Shown in pieces: positions 7,580 to 15,104 of a stretch of DNA of 25,521 bases (positions are counted from its first letter, which is position 1; every line of letters begins with the position of its first letter). The notes beneath the pieces are model-generated. The model made no database searches, was not told the origin of the DNA, and was given only the letters and a program-made list of their open reading frames with translations. The position numbers and the translations under genes are program-made. The stretch is from an uncultured Chlamydiae bacterium (GTDB lineage: Bacteria > Chlamydiota > Chlamydiia > Chlamydiales > SM23-39): positions 1 through 25,521 of the forward strand of contig CAISYW010000014.1 in the NCBI GenBank assembly GCA_903889795.1, given 5' to 3'.

Positions 7580-7966
7580 CTATTCTTCCTTAAGATTCTT
7601 GATTATTTTGATTTTTAGTTCCTCTAACAATTCGTATATCTTTAACAGCTCGGGTTTGCTCATCAAATCCCAATGCATTCCGGCAATAACTGCTGTGTTT
7701 TTAGCAGTTTTTTCTGACACAAATGCGGCAATATCTCTCGTTATAATCTCTTCTTTTTCTCCCAAAACGGCGATCGTAGAGGTGGTCGTAGTCATTCTGT
7801 TTGGGTCATTTTTATCTTTGTGATATTGAGAAATGGAAACAGATCCGATATGTGCTTTCCCTCCGGTAATGACTAAAAGCAGGTCCCCGCCCAGGCTAAT
7901 GATTTCCGCACTGACAATAAATTCTCTACCCTCAGATTTTTGAGTGACGCTAATTTTTTTGTTCAT
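7580..7966 (-). CDS. LpdD-like prenylated-flavin chaperone / decarboxylase subunit
   Basis: 128 aa. The core GGDLLLVITGGKAHIGSVSI (26-45) is the signature of the LpdD family, small proteins encoded with UbiD-type gallate and hydroxybenzoate decarboxylases and thought to help load or stabilise the prenyl-FMN cofactor. The C-terminal third is a Lys/Glu-rich helix. The start ATG at 7966 has a strong AGGAGA ribosome binding site and overlaps the ubiD stop by 4 bp (ATGA), so the two are translationally coupled. The assignment rests on the motif and on the operon with ubiD and ubiX. VdcD is the analogous subunit in vanillate/hydroxybenzoate decarboxylase operons. Confidence 0.75.
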   Translation of the reverse strand: MNKKISVTQKSEGREFIVSAEIISLGGDLLLVITGGKAHIGSVSISQYHKDKNDPNRMTTTTSTIAVLGEKEEIITRDIAAFVSEKTAKNTAVIAGMHWDLMSKPELLKIYELLEELKIKIIKNLKEE

Positions 7967-9450
7967 GATTTCTCCTGAATAAATGGGCGTGGATCAACAT
8001 CCCGAAATTTGGCTCGTTTAAAGCTTTCTTTCATGTCAAAAGGATAAGTACAATCGAAGATCGTTTTGCAGGTTGTGCCGTTGATTCTGATTGATGGGCT
8101 GAATTGCGGCGATTGCGATGGATCCAGTGGATGGCCCGTGACGCCTGGAATAAAGATAGTATCAACATCCCCCTGATACCTGGTTTGCATAGCCCATAAA
8201 ACATCATCCGTATCGAACGGATCCACATCATCATCAACGAGAATGACATTTTTCAACTCTCGGAAAGTGGCCAATGCAATTAAAGCTGCCTGACGTTGGC
8301 GGCCCTCGTCAGTTTTGAGTTTTTTACACACTTGCAAGATAGCGAGAAATTTTCCCCCGCCAGCACTATGTGCGTAAACATTTTTAACAAATCCTGGCAG
8401 AGCGTCCTCCTCTGCGTTATAGATGCTCGCTTCAGTTGGAAGCCCATTTAGGACGGCCATTTCTCCAACTCCGACGACTGTTTGCATAATTGCGTGATGC
8501 CGCATCGTTACCGCTTTCACCTTGATCAATGGCAGTGATGGATTGGCTGGGCCATTGTAACCGGGAAATTCTGGCATGGCTTTGCCAGTGTTCGTATTTT
8601 GATCTTCTCGCACGCGGACATGAGGCAATATTTCACCTTCAATGATAATCTCAGCGCGAGCAATGGCACGCTGTGGAATGCTGACGCATTTAACTAGTTC
8701 GACTGGTTTACCACGCAGACCACCCGCTACGCATAGTTCGTTAAAGCCAAATGGTGTAGTGGGCGCTTCAAAACATGATCCAATGTAAATAGCCGGATCG
8801 AGGCCCATATTGATGGAAACAGGGAGAGCTTTGCCGGCATTTTCTGCTTCTTGCCGAAACTGATCAATATGGCGGTTTGGAGCGAAATATATTGAAAGTT
8901 CATCTCGACCTTGGACACATAATCGATGAATCGTTACGTCAGTTTGCTTACCATCCAAACTACTTCCCAGTACGAGACCCAAGCAAAAGAATGGCCCCGC
9001 ATCTTCCTCGGTCATGGTTGGCGCTGGCAACAACTTGCGAATATCGAAACTAGGATCATCTGCATAATAAATCTCTTCTTGGCAAGGCGCTCGATCTGCA
9101 TCCACAAGAATAGGTTCAATGACGGTTTTGACCGCCTTCGCCAGATGCATGCTTAGATTTTCCTTTTTAGCTCCTAAAAGGATACTGGCTCTCTGTCGGC
9201 TGGCCATCAAACCTACAAGAACGCGAGAACCAGGATAGCCAATAATGTTATTGAATATCATGGCAGGGCCGATTTGAGTAGGGCTTTCTACGGTACCGCC
9301 AGCACCGATGCGCTTATAAACTCCCGCTAACTCTGCTTTAGGATCGACCGGATGATCTGTTTCAATATATTGTCCGCCAACTTGTTGAAGATATGCTAAA
9401 GCCGAGCGCAAATCATTTACGGGCGGTATGGATAATTTCATATTGTGCAT
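7963..9450 (-). CDS. UbiD-family prenyl-FMN-dependent (de)carboxylase
   Basis: 495 aa, the usual length of UbiD enzymes, which non-oxidatively decarboxylate aromatic or alpha,beta-unsaturated acids. The conserved Arg-Glu-Glu triad is visible as R176 (TIHRLC), E267 (ARAEIII) and E272 (IEGE). The two Glu are five residues apart as in Fdc1. FGFNELCVAGGLRG and the C-terminal LVDDDVDPFDTDDVLWAM segment are also typical. I chose ATG at 9450 over the upstream TTG (9456) because AGGA (9457-9460) lies six bases before it. The three-gene layout (decarboxylase, LpdD-like, UbiX) resembles lpdC-D-B or vdc cassettes for gallate, protocatechuate, 4-hydroxybenzoate or vanillate. The substrate cannot be read from sequence. 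The operon is bounded by accessory DNA on both sides and may itself be acquired cargo. Confidence 0.9.
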   Translation of the reverse strand: MHNMKLSIPPVNDLRSALAYLQQVGGQYIETDHPVDPKAELAGVYKRIGAGGTVESPTQIGPAMIFNNIIGYPGSRVLVGLMASRQRASILLGAKKENLSMHLAKAVKTVIEPILVDADRAPCQEEIYYADDPSFDIRKLLPAPTMTEEDAGPFFCLGLVLGSSLDGKQTDVTIHRLCVQGRDELSIYFAPNRHIDQFRQEAENAGKALPVSINMGLDPAIYIGSCFEAPTTPFGFNELCVAGGLRGKPVELVKCVSIPQRAIARAEIIIEGEILPHVRVREDQNTNTGKAMPEFPGYNGPANPSLPLIKVKAVTMRHHAIMQTVVGVGEMAVLNGLPTEASIYNAEEDALPGFVKNVYAHSAGGGKFLAILQVCKKLKTDEGRQRQAALIALATFRELKNVILVDDDVDPFDTDDVLWAMQTRYQGDVDTIFIPGVTGHPLDPSQSPQFSPSIRINGTTCKTIFDCTYPFDMKESFKRAKFRDVDPRPFIQEKS

Positions 9451-9456
9451 GATCAA

Positions 9457-9648
9457 TCCTGTTAGACGTGACTTTTTTCACCATAGTTGATGTTGGGAAT
9501 ATTTTTAACGAAAATTTCCGCATTTTTTCCGCAAATGACCTGAAACCAAAGGAATATTTTAGAGCACACCTGAACGAGACCTTAATGATCTTGATAGGAA
9601 AATAAAGTTCTGGTTAAATCGCTGTCGTTCAGAGTTATACCGGGGATG
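9457..9648. other. Intergenic region between the ubiD operon and the tRNA fragment
   Basis: No convincing gene. It must contain the minus-strand promoter of the ubiD operon; a weak TTAAAA and TATGGT pair with 17-bp spacing can be read on the minus strand upstream of 9450, but it is not persuasive. No tRNA 5' half (acceptor TCCGGGT, D-arm) can be found ahead of 9649. Confidence 0.4.
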
Positions 9649-9696
9649 GGACTGTTAATCCATTGGTCGCAAGTTCGAATCTTGCACCCGGAGTTT
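9649..9696 (+). repeat. attL-like direct repeat: 3' part of tRNA-Asn(GUU)
   Basis: It holds the anticodon loop CTGTTAA (anticodon GTT), 3' anticodon strand TCCAT, variable loop TGGTC, T-stem GCAAG/CTTGC around TTCGAAT, acceptor strand ACCCGGA and discriminator G, then TTT with no CCA. Identity to the copy at 23356-23403 starts at position 29 of the tRNA, within the anticodon stem. The bases before it cannot complete the stem or a D-arm, so this is not a functional tRNA gene. Confidence 0.85.
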
Positions 9697-9714
9697 TCTC
9701 AGTTAGGCACTTAC

Positions 9715-9731
9715 GGTGCCTTGAAAAGCGT
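9715..9731 (+). terminator. Small hairpin after the tRNA fragment
   Basis: AGGCAC (9715-9720) pairs with GTGCCT (9726-9731) across a 5-nt loop, shortly after the tRNA 3' end. It may be a remnant of a tRNA terminator or part of the attachment region; there is no T-tract. Confidence 0.35.
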
Positions 9732-9743
9732 CTCTTGCCGGAG

Positions 9744-9766
9744 ATAACGGAAATCCAACGGAGTTG
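9744..9766 (+). repeat. 23-bp end repeat, left copy (candidate integrase arm site)
   Basis: It starts ATAACGGAAATCC and ends AACGGAGTTG, and is identical to 23199-23221 in the same orientation. GATAACGGAA (9743-9752) is also present inverted as TTCCGTTATC at 9848-9857. Repeats interior to the att cores are typical of arm-type integrase sites. Confidence 0.55.
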
Positions 9767-9825
9767 GAGATCCGCCCTTAAATCACCCAAACAGAACTCG
9801 TGAAAATATTTTGCGCGTTCGCTTT

Positions 9826-9931
9826 GGAGTGTTGATTCCGGTAAAATTCCGTTATCAATGTGAACACTCCCTGCTAAGTAACTAAAAATCAAGTCTACGG
9901 ATCGTTGTGTCAATGGACTAACGATCCATAG
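9826..9931. repeat. Nested inverted repeats upstream of the integrase gene
   Basis: GGAGTGTT (9826-9833) pairs with AACACTCC (9863-9870). CTACGGATCGTT (9895-9906) pairs with AACGATCCATAG (9920-9931) with one mismatch. They lie between the att core and the integrase ribosome binding site, where integrase or excisionase sites and operators usually sit. Confidence 0.5.
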
Positions 9932-9951
9932 ATCGCTTGCGAGGAGACTAA

Positions 9952-10317
9952 ATGGGCTACATTAGAGATCCCCTAAAACCCGGTGGACGATATCAAGCAG
10001 AAGTTCGATTAAAAGGTCATCCCAAACTGTCAGCAACTTTCGATCGGAAAACAGATGCCAAAGCATGGATACAAAAAGTCGAAGCAGATATCCGCTGCGG
10101 TCTCCATCAACTTTATTCAGAAGCGAAACGTCATACCTTCGGTGAAGCTGTCGAGCGTTATTGCAAGGAACAGGCCATATCAATCGCTAAACGAGGACAT
10201 CTTAATTGGTGGCATAAGGAACTCGGAGCCCTCTACTTTTGGATAATTGGATGGGGACAAAGGCCTAATGGATTCCGTGATGAAAAATACCCATTTTTGA
10301 TCATGCCAATAGAATAA
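9952..10317 (+). pseudogene. Truncated tyrosine recombinase (island integrase)
   Basis: Only 121 aa remain of a family that is normally about 330-400 aa. The surviving part is the arm-binding and core-binding N-terminus: GRYQAEVRLKGHPKLSATFD, RKTDAKAWIQKVEADI, then HTFGEAVERYCKEQ and HLNWWHKELGALY. After about residue 95 the similarity ends in sequence that does not fit the family, and the whole catalytic domain (R..H-R-Y) is absent. Start: ATG at 9952 with GAGGAG five bases upstream. The position next to a tRNA 3' fragment and the inverted repeats upstream mark it as the integrase that placed this island. No C-terminal remnant is visible in 10318-10556. Confidence 0.8.
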
Positions 10318-10474
10318 AAAACGGACAAAGAGAGGAGACGATAAAAATGTTTCGGGGTGGGCAACCGTGTGAGATCCTTCAAAGCGGGTCTTTTTCCAGA
10401 CGGACCTAAATTGAGCCAGATTGGGGTAGTTTAGCTTTACATAGTAGGAAATCCCCTCCCACTGTTCAAGTTGA

Positions 10475-10506
10475 GGCGAGTTTTTCCGCTCGCCCGAGTC
10501 TTTTTT
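10475..10506 (+). terminator. Rho-independent terminator
   Basis: GGCGAG (10475-10480) pairs with CTCGCC (10489-10494) across an 8-nt loop, followed within a few bases by TTTTTT. It lies between the broken integrase and the convergent TPR gene. The rest of 10318-10556 shows no gene. Confidence 0.65.
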
Positions 10507-10556
10507 ATAGATGTGGAATCAACCCCACAATAGCGTCATTGTATTTGCAAAGTGGG

Positions 10557-10958
10557 TTAGAAAGGAATCCCGTATTCTTTGCACAATTGCTGGGCGCGAG
10601 GGTGCCCAAAACGGGCTGCGGCAACAATATGAAAAAAAACTTTTTCTTCATCATCCATTGCGTCTGCTAGGATCGCCAAATCGAAGTGAATGTTTGCGCG
10701 ATCTATATTATTTGCCGCGAAATTCAATGCAGTATTGTATTCGGCAAGTGCTTGAGGAAACATGCCCAAATTAGAATAACAAGCGGCTCTCATATATCTA
10801 TAGCCACAAACGTTAGGGTTGATGTTGATCGCGGCATTAAATTGTGCCAGAGCTGCGTTCCAGTTACCCATTTTAAAGTAGTCGTGTCCGGCTAATGCGT
10901 ACTGTACATCTGCTGCGACTGCTGCAAAAGCGTGATTATTGTTTACTGCTGCTACCAT
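10557..10958 (-). CDS. Tetratricopeptide-repeat protein
   Basis: 133 aa made almost entirely of about three TPR units: YALAGHDYFKMGNWNAALAQ (about 20-39), MRAACYSNLGMFPQALAEYN (about 55-74) and a third degenerate unit from about 88 to 125 ending in HPRAQQLCKEYG. TPRs bind peptides; the partner is unknown. There is no signal peptide or membrane segment, so it is probably cytosolic or a secreted effector-like protein. Start: ATG at 10958 with GGGAGAG eight bases upstream. The ribosome binding site overlaps the end of the 52-aa gene that precedes it on the minus strand, so the two form an operon. Confidence 0.8.
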   Translation of the reverse strand: MVAAVNNNHAFAAVAADVQYALAGHDYFKMGNWNAALAQFNAAININPNVCGYRYMRAACYSNLGMFPQALAEYNTALNFAANNIDRANIHFDLAILADAMDDEEKVFFHIVAAARFGHPRAQQLCKEYGIPF

Positions 10959-10973
10959 AAAAAATTCTCTCCC

Positions 10974-11132
10974 TTATCCTTTGATTAGATCGGATTTTAA
11001 TTTGTTCTTTTTCTTGTGCTTATCAGGTTCGTTTTGAGCGGAACAATCTTCCTGACACTCGCCATCAGGGGGAGGGAAGGCTCCCATTCCAAATGGGATC
11101 TGCTTTAATGTTTCTTTCAATTTGTTGCTCAT
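10974..11132 (-). CDS. 52-aa protein co-transcribed with the TPR gene
   Basis: Starts MSNKLKETLKQIPFGMGAFP and continues with a Cys-containing acidic part (GECQEDCSAQNEPD) and a Lys-rich tail. The ATG at 11132 follows GAGCGGG, and the stop is 15 bp before the TPR start, with the TPR ribosome binding site adjacent. The spacing and the sharp change from acidic to basic composition support a real gene. An AT-rich stretch with TATAAT-like sequence lies upstream on the minus strand (about 11200). Not recognised; possibly a partner or substrate of the TPR protein. Confidence 0.5.
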   Translation of the reverse strand: MSNKLKETLKQIPFGMGAFPPPDGECQEDCSAQNEPDKHKKKNKLKSDLIKG

Positions 11133-11267
11133 AAATTTACCCGCTCTTTCTGTAAAGAAAATATTTGCAACTAATCGCGGCAGAATCGGTTAATAAGTGT
11201 AATTATAATATAATTGAACCACATTTAAGGTCTCTAAGTTTCGAGAATTATTGCGGGCTTTTGGGTC

Positions 11268-11686
11268 AGAACAGGGTATAGCCAGGATCGCCTAGCAGGC
11301 AACTTGGACGACTTGCGCCGAATCGTAAAGGAACTTACCGGCCGCGGCGTTAAGATCGAATTCCTAAAAGAGCATCTAACATTCACCGGCGAAGACTCTC
11401 CTATGGCGCAGCTATTGCTCAACGTAATGGGCAGCTTGCGGAGTTCGAGCGCAGCCTGATCCGCGATCGGCAGCGGGAAGGTATCGCGATGGCTAAGGCG
11501 CAGGGTAGGTATAGAGGTGGTAAACCCAAGCTAGCAGAGGAGCAAGTGGCTGAGCTGCGTGACCTTGTTGCCAAAGGTGTACCAAAAGCGAATGTGGCTA
11601 AGCAATTTACTATCAGCCGGGAGACAGTATATCAGTATTTGCAATCAGGCGAACTAGCGAGCTACGGCGGCGCAAAATGTAACTGA
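11268..11686 (+). pseudogene. Frameshifted, N-truncated serine recombinase (resolvase family)
   Basis: Reading from about 11268, SQDRLAGNLDDLRRIV and KIEFLKEHLTFTGEDSP are typical of the resolvase catalytic domain, then LLLNVMGSL. A one-base deletion near 11438 shifts the frame, and the next frame continues EFERSLIRDRQREGI, AKAQGRYRGGKP and a C-terminal helix-turn-helix (VAKQFTISRETVYQYLQ) to the stop at 11686. The N-terminal region with the catalytic serine is missing. It is GC-richer than its neighbours, a sign of a separate origin, probably a Tn3-type transposon remnant. Confidence 0.85.
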
Positions 11687-11728
11687 ACTTTTCCACCTAA
11701 CTCATTATAAACGACTTAATTATTACAT

Positions 11729-11757
11729 TTGCCAGCGAATTGTACGTATGTTACAAT
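11729..11757 (+). promoter_or_regulatory. Promoter with overlapping operator for the toxin-antitoxin pair
   Basis: TTGCCA (11729-11734) and TACAAT (11752-11757) have an ideal 17-bp spacing. ATTGTA (11739-11744) and TACAAT (11752-11757) are exact inverted repeats that include the -10 box, as expected for autorepression by the HTH antitoxin encoded downstream. Confidence 0.65.
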
Positions 11758-11777
11758 GAACGATATTGGAGCAATCA

Positions 11778-12089
11778 ATGATACCAGATGAATGGGACGA
11801 CGGTAGGCTCAAAAAGGAAATATTGCAGCACATCAAAAACGAGACATTTGTTATTACCCGGCATGCCGCTACGGAGCAGAAAAACGATGCCATAGACGTG
11901 CAAGATATATTACATGTTCTCAAAACCGGAAAACACGAGAGGAAGTACACAGAATTTGACAACAAATACCAAAGATGGAAATACCGAATTACAGGAGAAA
12001 CAGAAGAGTTTAAAACAGTTTCGGTTGTTATTTCGTTTTTAGAGAAAATGGTAATCGTAACTGTTTTCAAGATATCAAAATACAAATAG
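11778..12089 (+). CDS. DUF4258 toxin-like protein
   Basis: 103 aa. The motifs ITRHAATEQKNDAIDVQDIL and WKYRITGE with a C-terminal hydrophobic strand (MVIVTVFK) match DUF4258, a RelE/MqsR-related fold found in type II toxins. Its neighbour is an HTH protein of the kind paired with such toxins, and the toxin-first order is like HigBA or MqsRA. I chose ATG 11778 because GGAG (11768-11771) is well placed for it; the alternative TTG at 11766 overlaps that site. RNase activity is predicted from family, not shown. Confidence 0.75.
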   Translation: MIPDEWDDGRLKKEILQHIKNETFVITRHAATEQKNDAIDVQDILHVLKTGKHERKYTEFDNKYQRWKYRITGETEEFKTVSVVISFLEKMVIVTVFKISKYK

Positions 12090-12098
12090 AGAAACCAA

Positions 12099-12554
12099 AT
12101 GAAAACAAAAAAAGAAACATTCGTTTATGAAGGGCTTGGCTTCCCTATTGAACTCATCGACTGTCCAATGAAAAAAATGTTCGGTGAATGGGTAATCGAT
12201 ATTAATCTGAATGCTTTACAAAGATTCGTGTTTAATGGGCTAATTCATAAACCATATCCTTTTACAGGTAAAGAAATACGATTCATGCGAAAATTTCTTG
12301 GCATGACTACAACAGAATTAGGTAAAAGCCTCGGCGTGACCCATGTTACTATCTTAAAATGGGAAAAAAGCCAAAACCCAATTGCGCATTCTTTGGAACC
12401 GTATATGCGAATGGTTTTCTTCGAGAGATTCAAGGACACCGAACTTACTCAACTATACAAAGAAATTCGCCCAGAGACGCTTGCAAATGCAAAACATGAA
12501 CCAGCCACCGCTTTTCGAGTAAACGCCAAAGAGCTGCGAGCAGCCAACTTCTGA
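12099..12554 (+). CDS. MqsA/HigA-like HTH antitoxin
   Basis: 151 aa. The C-terminal part has a clear XRE-type helix-turn-helix: TGKEIRFMRKFLGMTTTELG, then GVTHVTILKWEKSQNPI (about residues 48-90). In MqsA-type antitoxins the N-terminus carries a Zn-binding domain; here it lacks the CxxC pairs but keeps the spacing before the PFTGKEIRFMRK segment. It starts 9 bp behind the toxin gene. It should neutralise the DUF4258 protein and repress the promoter at 11729-11757. Confidence 0.75.
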   Translation: MKTKKETFVYEGLGFPIELIDCPMKKMFGEWVIDINLNALQRFVFNGLIHKPYPFTGKEIRFMRKFLGMTTTELGKSLGVTHVTILKWEKSQNPIAHSLEPYMRMVFFERFKDTELTQLYKEIRPETLANAKHEPATAFRVNAKELRAANF

Positions 12555-12625
12555 TCTCCCAAAGAATTTTGTTCAGCTGTTTGCTAAGATCCTAAAATCA
12601 ACATATCGAGCCGAGCCGCACGATC

Positions 12626-13744
12626 ATGGATCATACGTTACTAGATAATAATTCATTTGAATTTTTAACAGATGAAGAACGGGCACAATGGTTTATCAAT
12701 GCCACCAAGACTCACGCTCATGAAAAAGTGCGTAGATTGGGAGAATCGCTAGAACATCAGCGCATCCTGAAAAATCCTCTGTCGATTATTGAATTCTCTT
12801 GGATCGAACAAGCCAGTCTGAATCTCAGGCTAGCGGAATTTGGAAGGTTGCTTCTCCCAGGCATCAGAGTCATTTTGAAGCCTTACAGAAAAAAATATAT
12901 GCAATCATCCCAAGATGCGGAAGCTCATATACGACTTGGCAAAGGATTGGATATGGCATGGTCCTTCATTGCCAGCAAATGCATTGCCTTTTATCGCTCA
13001 ATGCCCGAGATCTCTCGGGATAAGATTTTAATGAATTTGGAGAAGAGGCAATCCGACTACACGGCGATAAGCAATATTTTTCGCATGGAATATGACCGTG
13101 TTAAATATCAGGACGAACGAGGGTTTCGGAGGTTGCTAGAAGATTTGGCTATTGAAGCAATGAGCCGATATGGGGTAAGCCTTGTGGAGCAGGTTTTCCC
13201 TGGCGATAAATTGTTAGTAGACCCTTGGATTCATCACATTTCTGCGGGATATTTTCATTTTTGGGGAGAACAACACCGCAATGTGAGTTCCTATAGAGCG
13301 GTTGGGCATAACGTGAAACGACTAAATGAAAAATATAAGCTACAGTTTTTCCCTGCAAAGCCGTTACGGACGCACGATGACACAGTAGATGGGTATGTGG
13401 TACATGCTGTAAGTATGGGATGGTTCCATCGAAAGAAAATGCTAACACCTGTTTTTGCTCTCACTGAGGATCCCTACGATGATACCCTTCAAAGGATTTT
13501 GCAGTATCAGGCTGTTTTGGCATACTATCATGATCCTAAGGTGAGTCCCCTCCCAGTAAGTCAGCGAATCGATGAATTGTGTCCGGGGACGCTATTTCAC
13601 TTCAATCGATCGACATTGCTTCTTAAGATTGCTACTTTTCGCTCGGCAGAGGTGCTTCAAACAGGTGCAGATTCTGCGTCGATCAGTTGCCACTATGATC
13701 CCGAAGAATTTCTTTTAACCAAACGTAGAACGGTGGCAGTGTAA
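12626..13744 (+). CDS. Uncharacterised 372-aa protein
   Basis: I do not recognise the family. The protein is soluble, with no signal peptide or membrane segment. It is rich in aromatic residues and His: IHHISAGYFHFWGEQHRN near 207-224, HDDTVDGYVVHAVSMGWFHR near 249-268, and ILQYQAVLAYYHDP near 291-304. The N-terminal half looks helical and charged. The weak ribosome binding site suggests low expression or read-through from the toxin-antitoxin operon 71 bp upstream. Its stop overlaps the ATG of a 38-aa ORF (TAATG). Confidence 0.6.
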   Translation: MDHTLLDNNSFEFLTDEERAQWFINATKTHAHEKVRRLGESLEHQRILKNPLSIIEFSWIEQASLNLRLAEFGRLLLPGIRVILKPYRKKYMQSSQDAEAHIRLGKGLDMAWSFIASKCIAFYRSMPEISRDKILMNLEKRQSDYTAISNIFRMEYDRVKYQDERGFRRLLEDLAIEAMSRYGVSLVEQVFPGDKLLVDPWIHHISAGYFHFWGEQHRNVSSYRAVGHNVKRLNEKYKLQFFPAKPLRTHDDTVDGYVVHAVSMGWFHRKKMLTPVFALTEDPYDDTLQRILQYQAVLAYYHDPKVSPLPVSQRIDELCPGTLFHFNRSTLLLKIATFRSAEVLQTGADSASISCHYDPEEFLLTKRRTVAV

Positions 13745-13860
13745 TGAAAGCCCGATTAATTCATTCGAACGAGCCGGAAGAAGGCTATGGATCAGGTGAT
13801 CAAAGAATCACTGCAAGTCCAGAAGTGTCCCGCTGGAAAGAAAAGTTCAAGATAAGATAA
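13744..13860 (+). CDS. Possible 38-aa small protein, start-stop coupled
   Basis: The ATG shares a base with the preceding stop (TAATG). The ORF encodes MKARLIHSNEPEEGYGSGDQ and an 18-residue basic end, and closes with TAA at 13858-13860. Only the overlap and the polar composition support it; it may be chance. The following 223 bp to 14083 are AT-rich and hold no other gene that I can see. Confidence 0.3.
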   Translation: MKARLIHSNEPEEGYGSGDQRITASPEVSRWKEKFKIR

Positions 13861-14083
13861 CTGCCAGGAATAAGTAAAACTCATCAGCAATGTTGCCAAG
13901 AAAAGACATTATTTGACCCTATTCTGACGCTTTTCAGCCTATCAGCATTGCGTATACCCTGATTATAAATAACTCAGATCGTTACATTCTTCCGTCAAGG
14001 AATTGATTCGAATAGATTAAATTAACAACTGTTTTGCATAATAAATAGTTACTTTTAAAAAATTCCAGAAGAGGATCAAAAAA

Positions 14084-14620
14084 ATGTTAAAAGACAAAAC
14101 TGCCTTCATTAGAGCGACCATTCTATACAAACAAGGTAGCAAGGAATACGCATGTCGCCGGGAGGAAACAGAACAGCACAACTTATTTATAGCTCGACAC
14201 AACGAGCTTTCGCAACTGGAAGAAGAGCGGATGAATAATCTCCTGACTCAACACATTTTTTTAACGCAAGAGAGAGGGAAAAAGATCGACCAGCTAATAG
14301 CCAAACACAGCGAACTTCACCAACAAGAGCATGAAAAACGCAATCAACGCTTAAATCAGTACAATGAATCCTTGCGTGAAGATCCTCAAAACTGGGATCA
14401 ACACGAACGCCTATTTAATGCCTATACCTGCCAGCTAGCAGAAAACGATATACAGTTTAATCAACGAACGGAAGAGCTCTCGAGACTAATGACAGAAGAT
14501 GCGAAACAAAACGAACTCCAGAACAACGAGCTCTCAAAACTGGAAACAGACTATGAGGCTCGATATAAGAGACGCATGGACAAGATTTTAGGACGGCAAT
14601 CACAACCAGAAGGATCCTGA
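14084..14620 (+). CDS. Charged coiled-coil protein
   Basis: 178 aa, very rich in Glu, Gln, Lys, Arg and Asn, with no membrane segment. Long heptad-like helices dominate. A motif recurs about every 33 residues early on: RHNELSQLEEERMNNLLTQH (about 38-57), KHSELHQQEHEKRNQRLNQY (about 74-93), and again QNNELSKLETDYEARYKRR near the C-terminus. A good AGAGGA ribosome binding site precedes ATG 14084. Family not recognised. It lies directly upstream of the helicase-nuclease gene but is separated from it by 484 bp, so common regulation is not shown. Confidence 0.65.
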   Translation: MLKDKTAFIRATILYKQGSKEYACRREETEQHNLFIARHNELSQLEEERMNNLLTQHIFLTQERGKKIDQLIAKHSELHQQEHEKRNQRLNQYNESLREDPQNWDQHERLFNAYTCQLAENDIQFNQRTEELSRLMTEDAKQNELQNNELSKLETDYEARYKRRMDKILGRQSQPEGS

Positions 14621-15104
14621 ATGGTGAACTGTGCAACTCATCATCCGTCTGACTATCTGAGTGATGAAGTTACTTACTTGCAATAACGCAACAATTCTCT
14701 AATGCCCGGAAAAAATCAAATTCATTTTTTAGAAATGCAACAACCGCCGAATTTAAAGTAAAAGGAAACTCTGGAGGCTGGTGGCTTGTCCCGCATCGGC
14801 GATCAAGATAAAAACATCGCGGGCAATCAAGGAAATCTTAACTTTTTTGCGAGAAAATTTAAATGGTCGTTCGTTTATTGAACCACACAAGCCTCTAGAT
14901 CTTTGAAGGTCATATTCAGACACTCACTATCAAAATTTACGAATTAAACATAATTTGAATCTAATTTTAAACAAAACAATAAATTAATTTAATTGTTAAA
15001 ATTACCCAAATTATAATAATATTAACCGATTTACAAATGAAACACAAAAAATTATCGAATTATTTTTGCTGCCATAACAATTCAATGCAATATTCCAATT
15101 TCAC
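14621..15104. other. 484-bp AT-rich leader of the helicase-nuclease gene
   Basis: No convincing gene. A short frame ending at 14899 (ILTFLRENLNGRSFIEPHKP near its end) might be a gene remnant but has no supported start. From about 14930 the DNA becomes very AT-rich, with several -10-like TATAAT sites. One candidate promoter reads TTGTTA, 18 bp, TAATAT around 14992-15021. Confidence 0.4.

Noticed and set aside
9600..9696. Complete tRNA-Asn gene
   Set aside because: Only the part from position 29 onward is present. There is no acceptor 5' strand or D-arm, and the anticodon stem cannot close.
9635..9913. Minus-strand 92-aa frame ending in PGARFELATNGLTV
   Set aside because: It is the antisense reading of the tRNA 3' fragment; such peptides are a common misannotation over tRNA genes.
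14752..14899. Short + frame containing ILTFLRENLNGRSFIEPHKP
   Set aside because: No start codon or ribosome binding site, and no recognised family; mentioned only as a possible remnant in the AT-rich leader.
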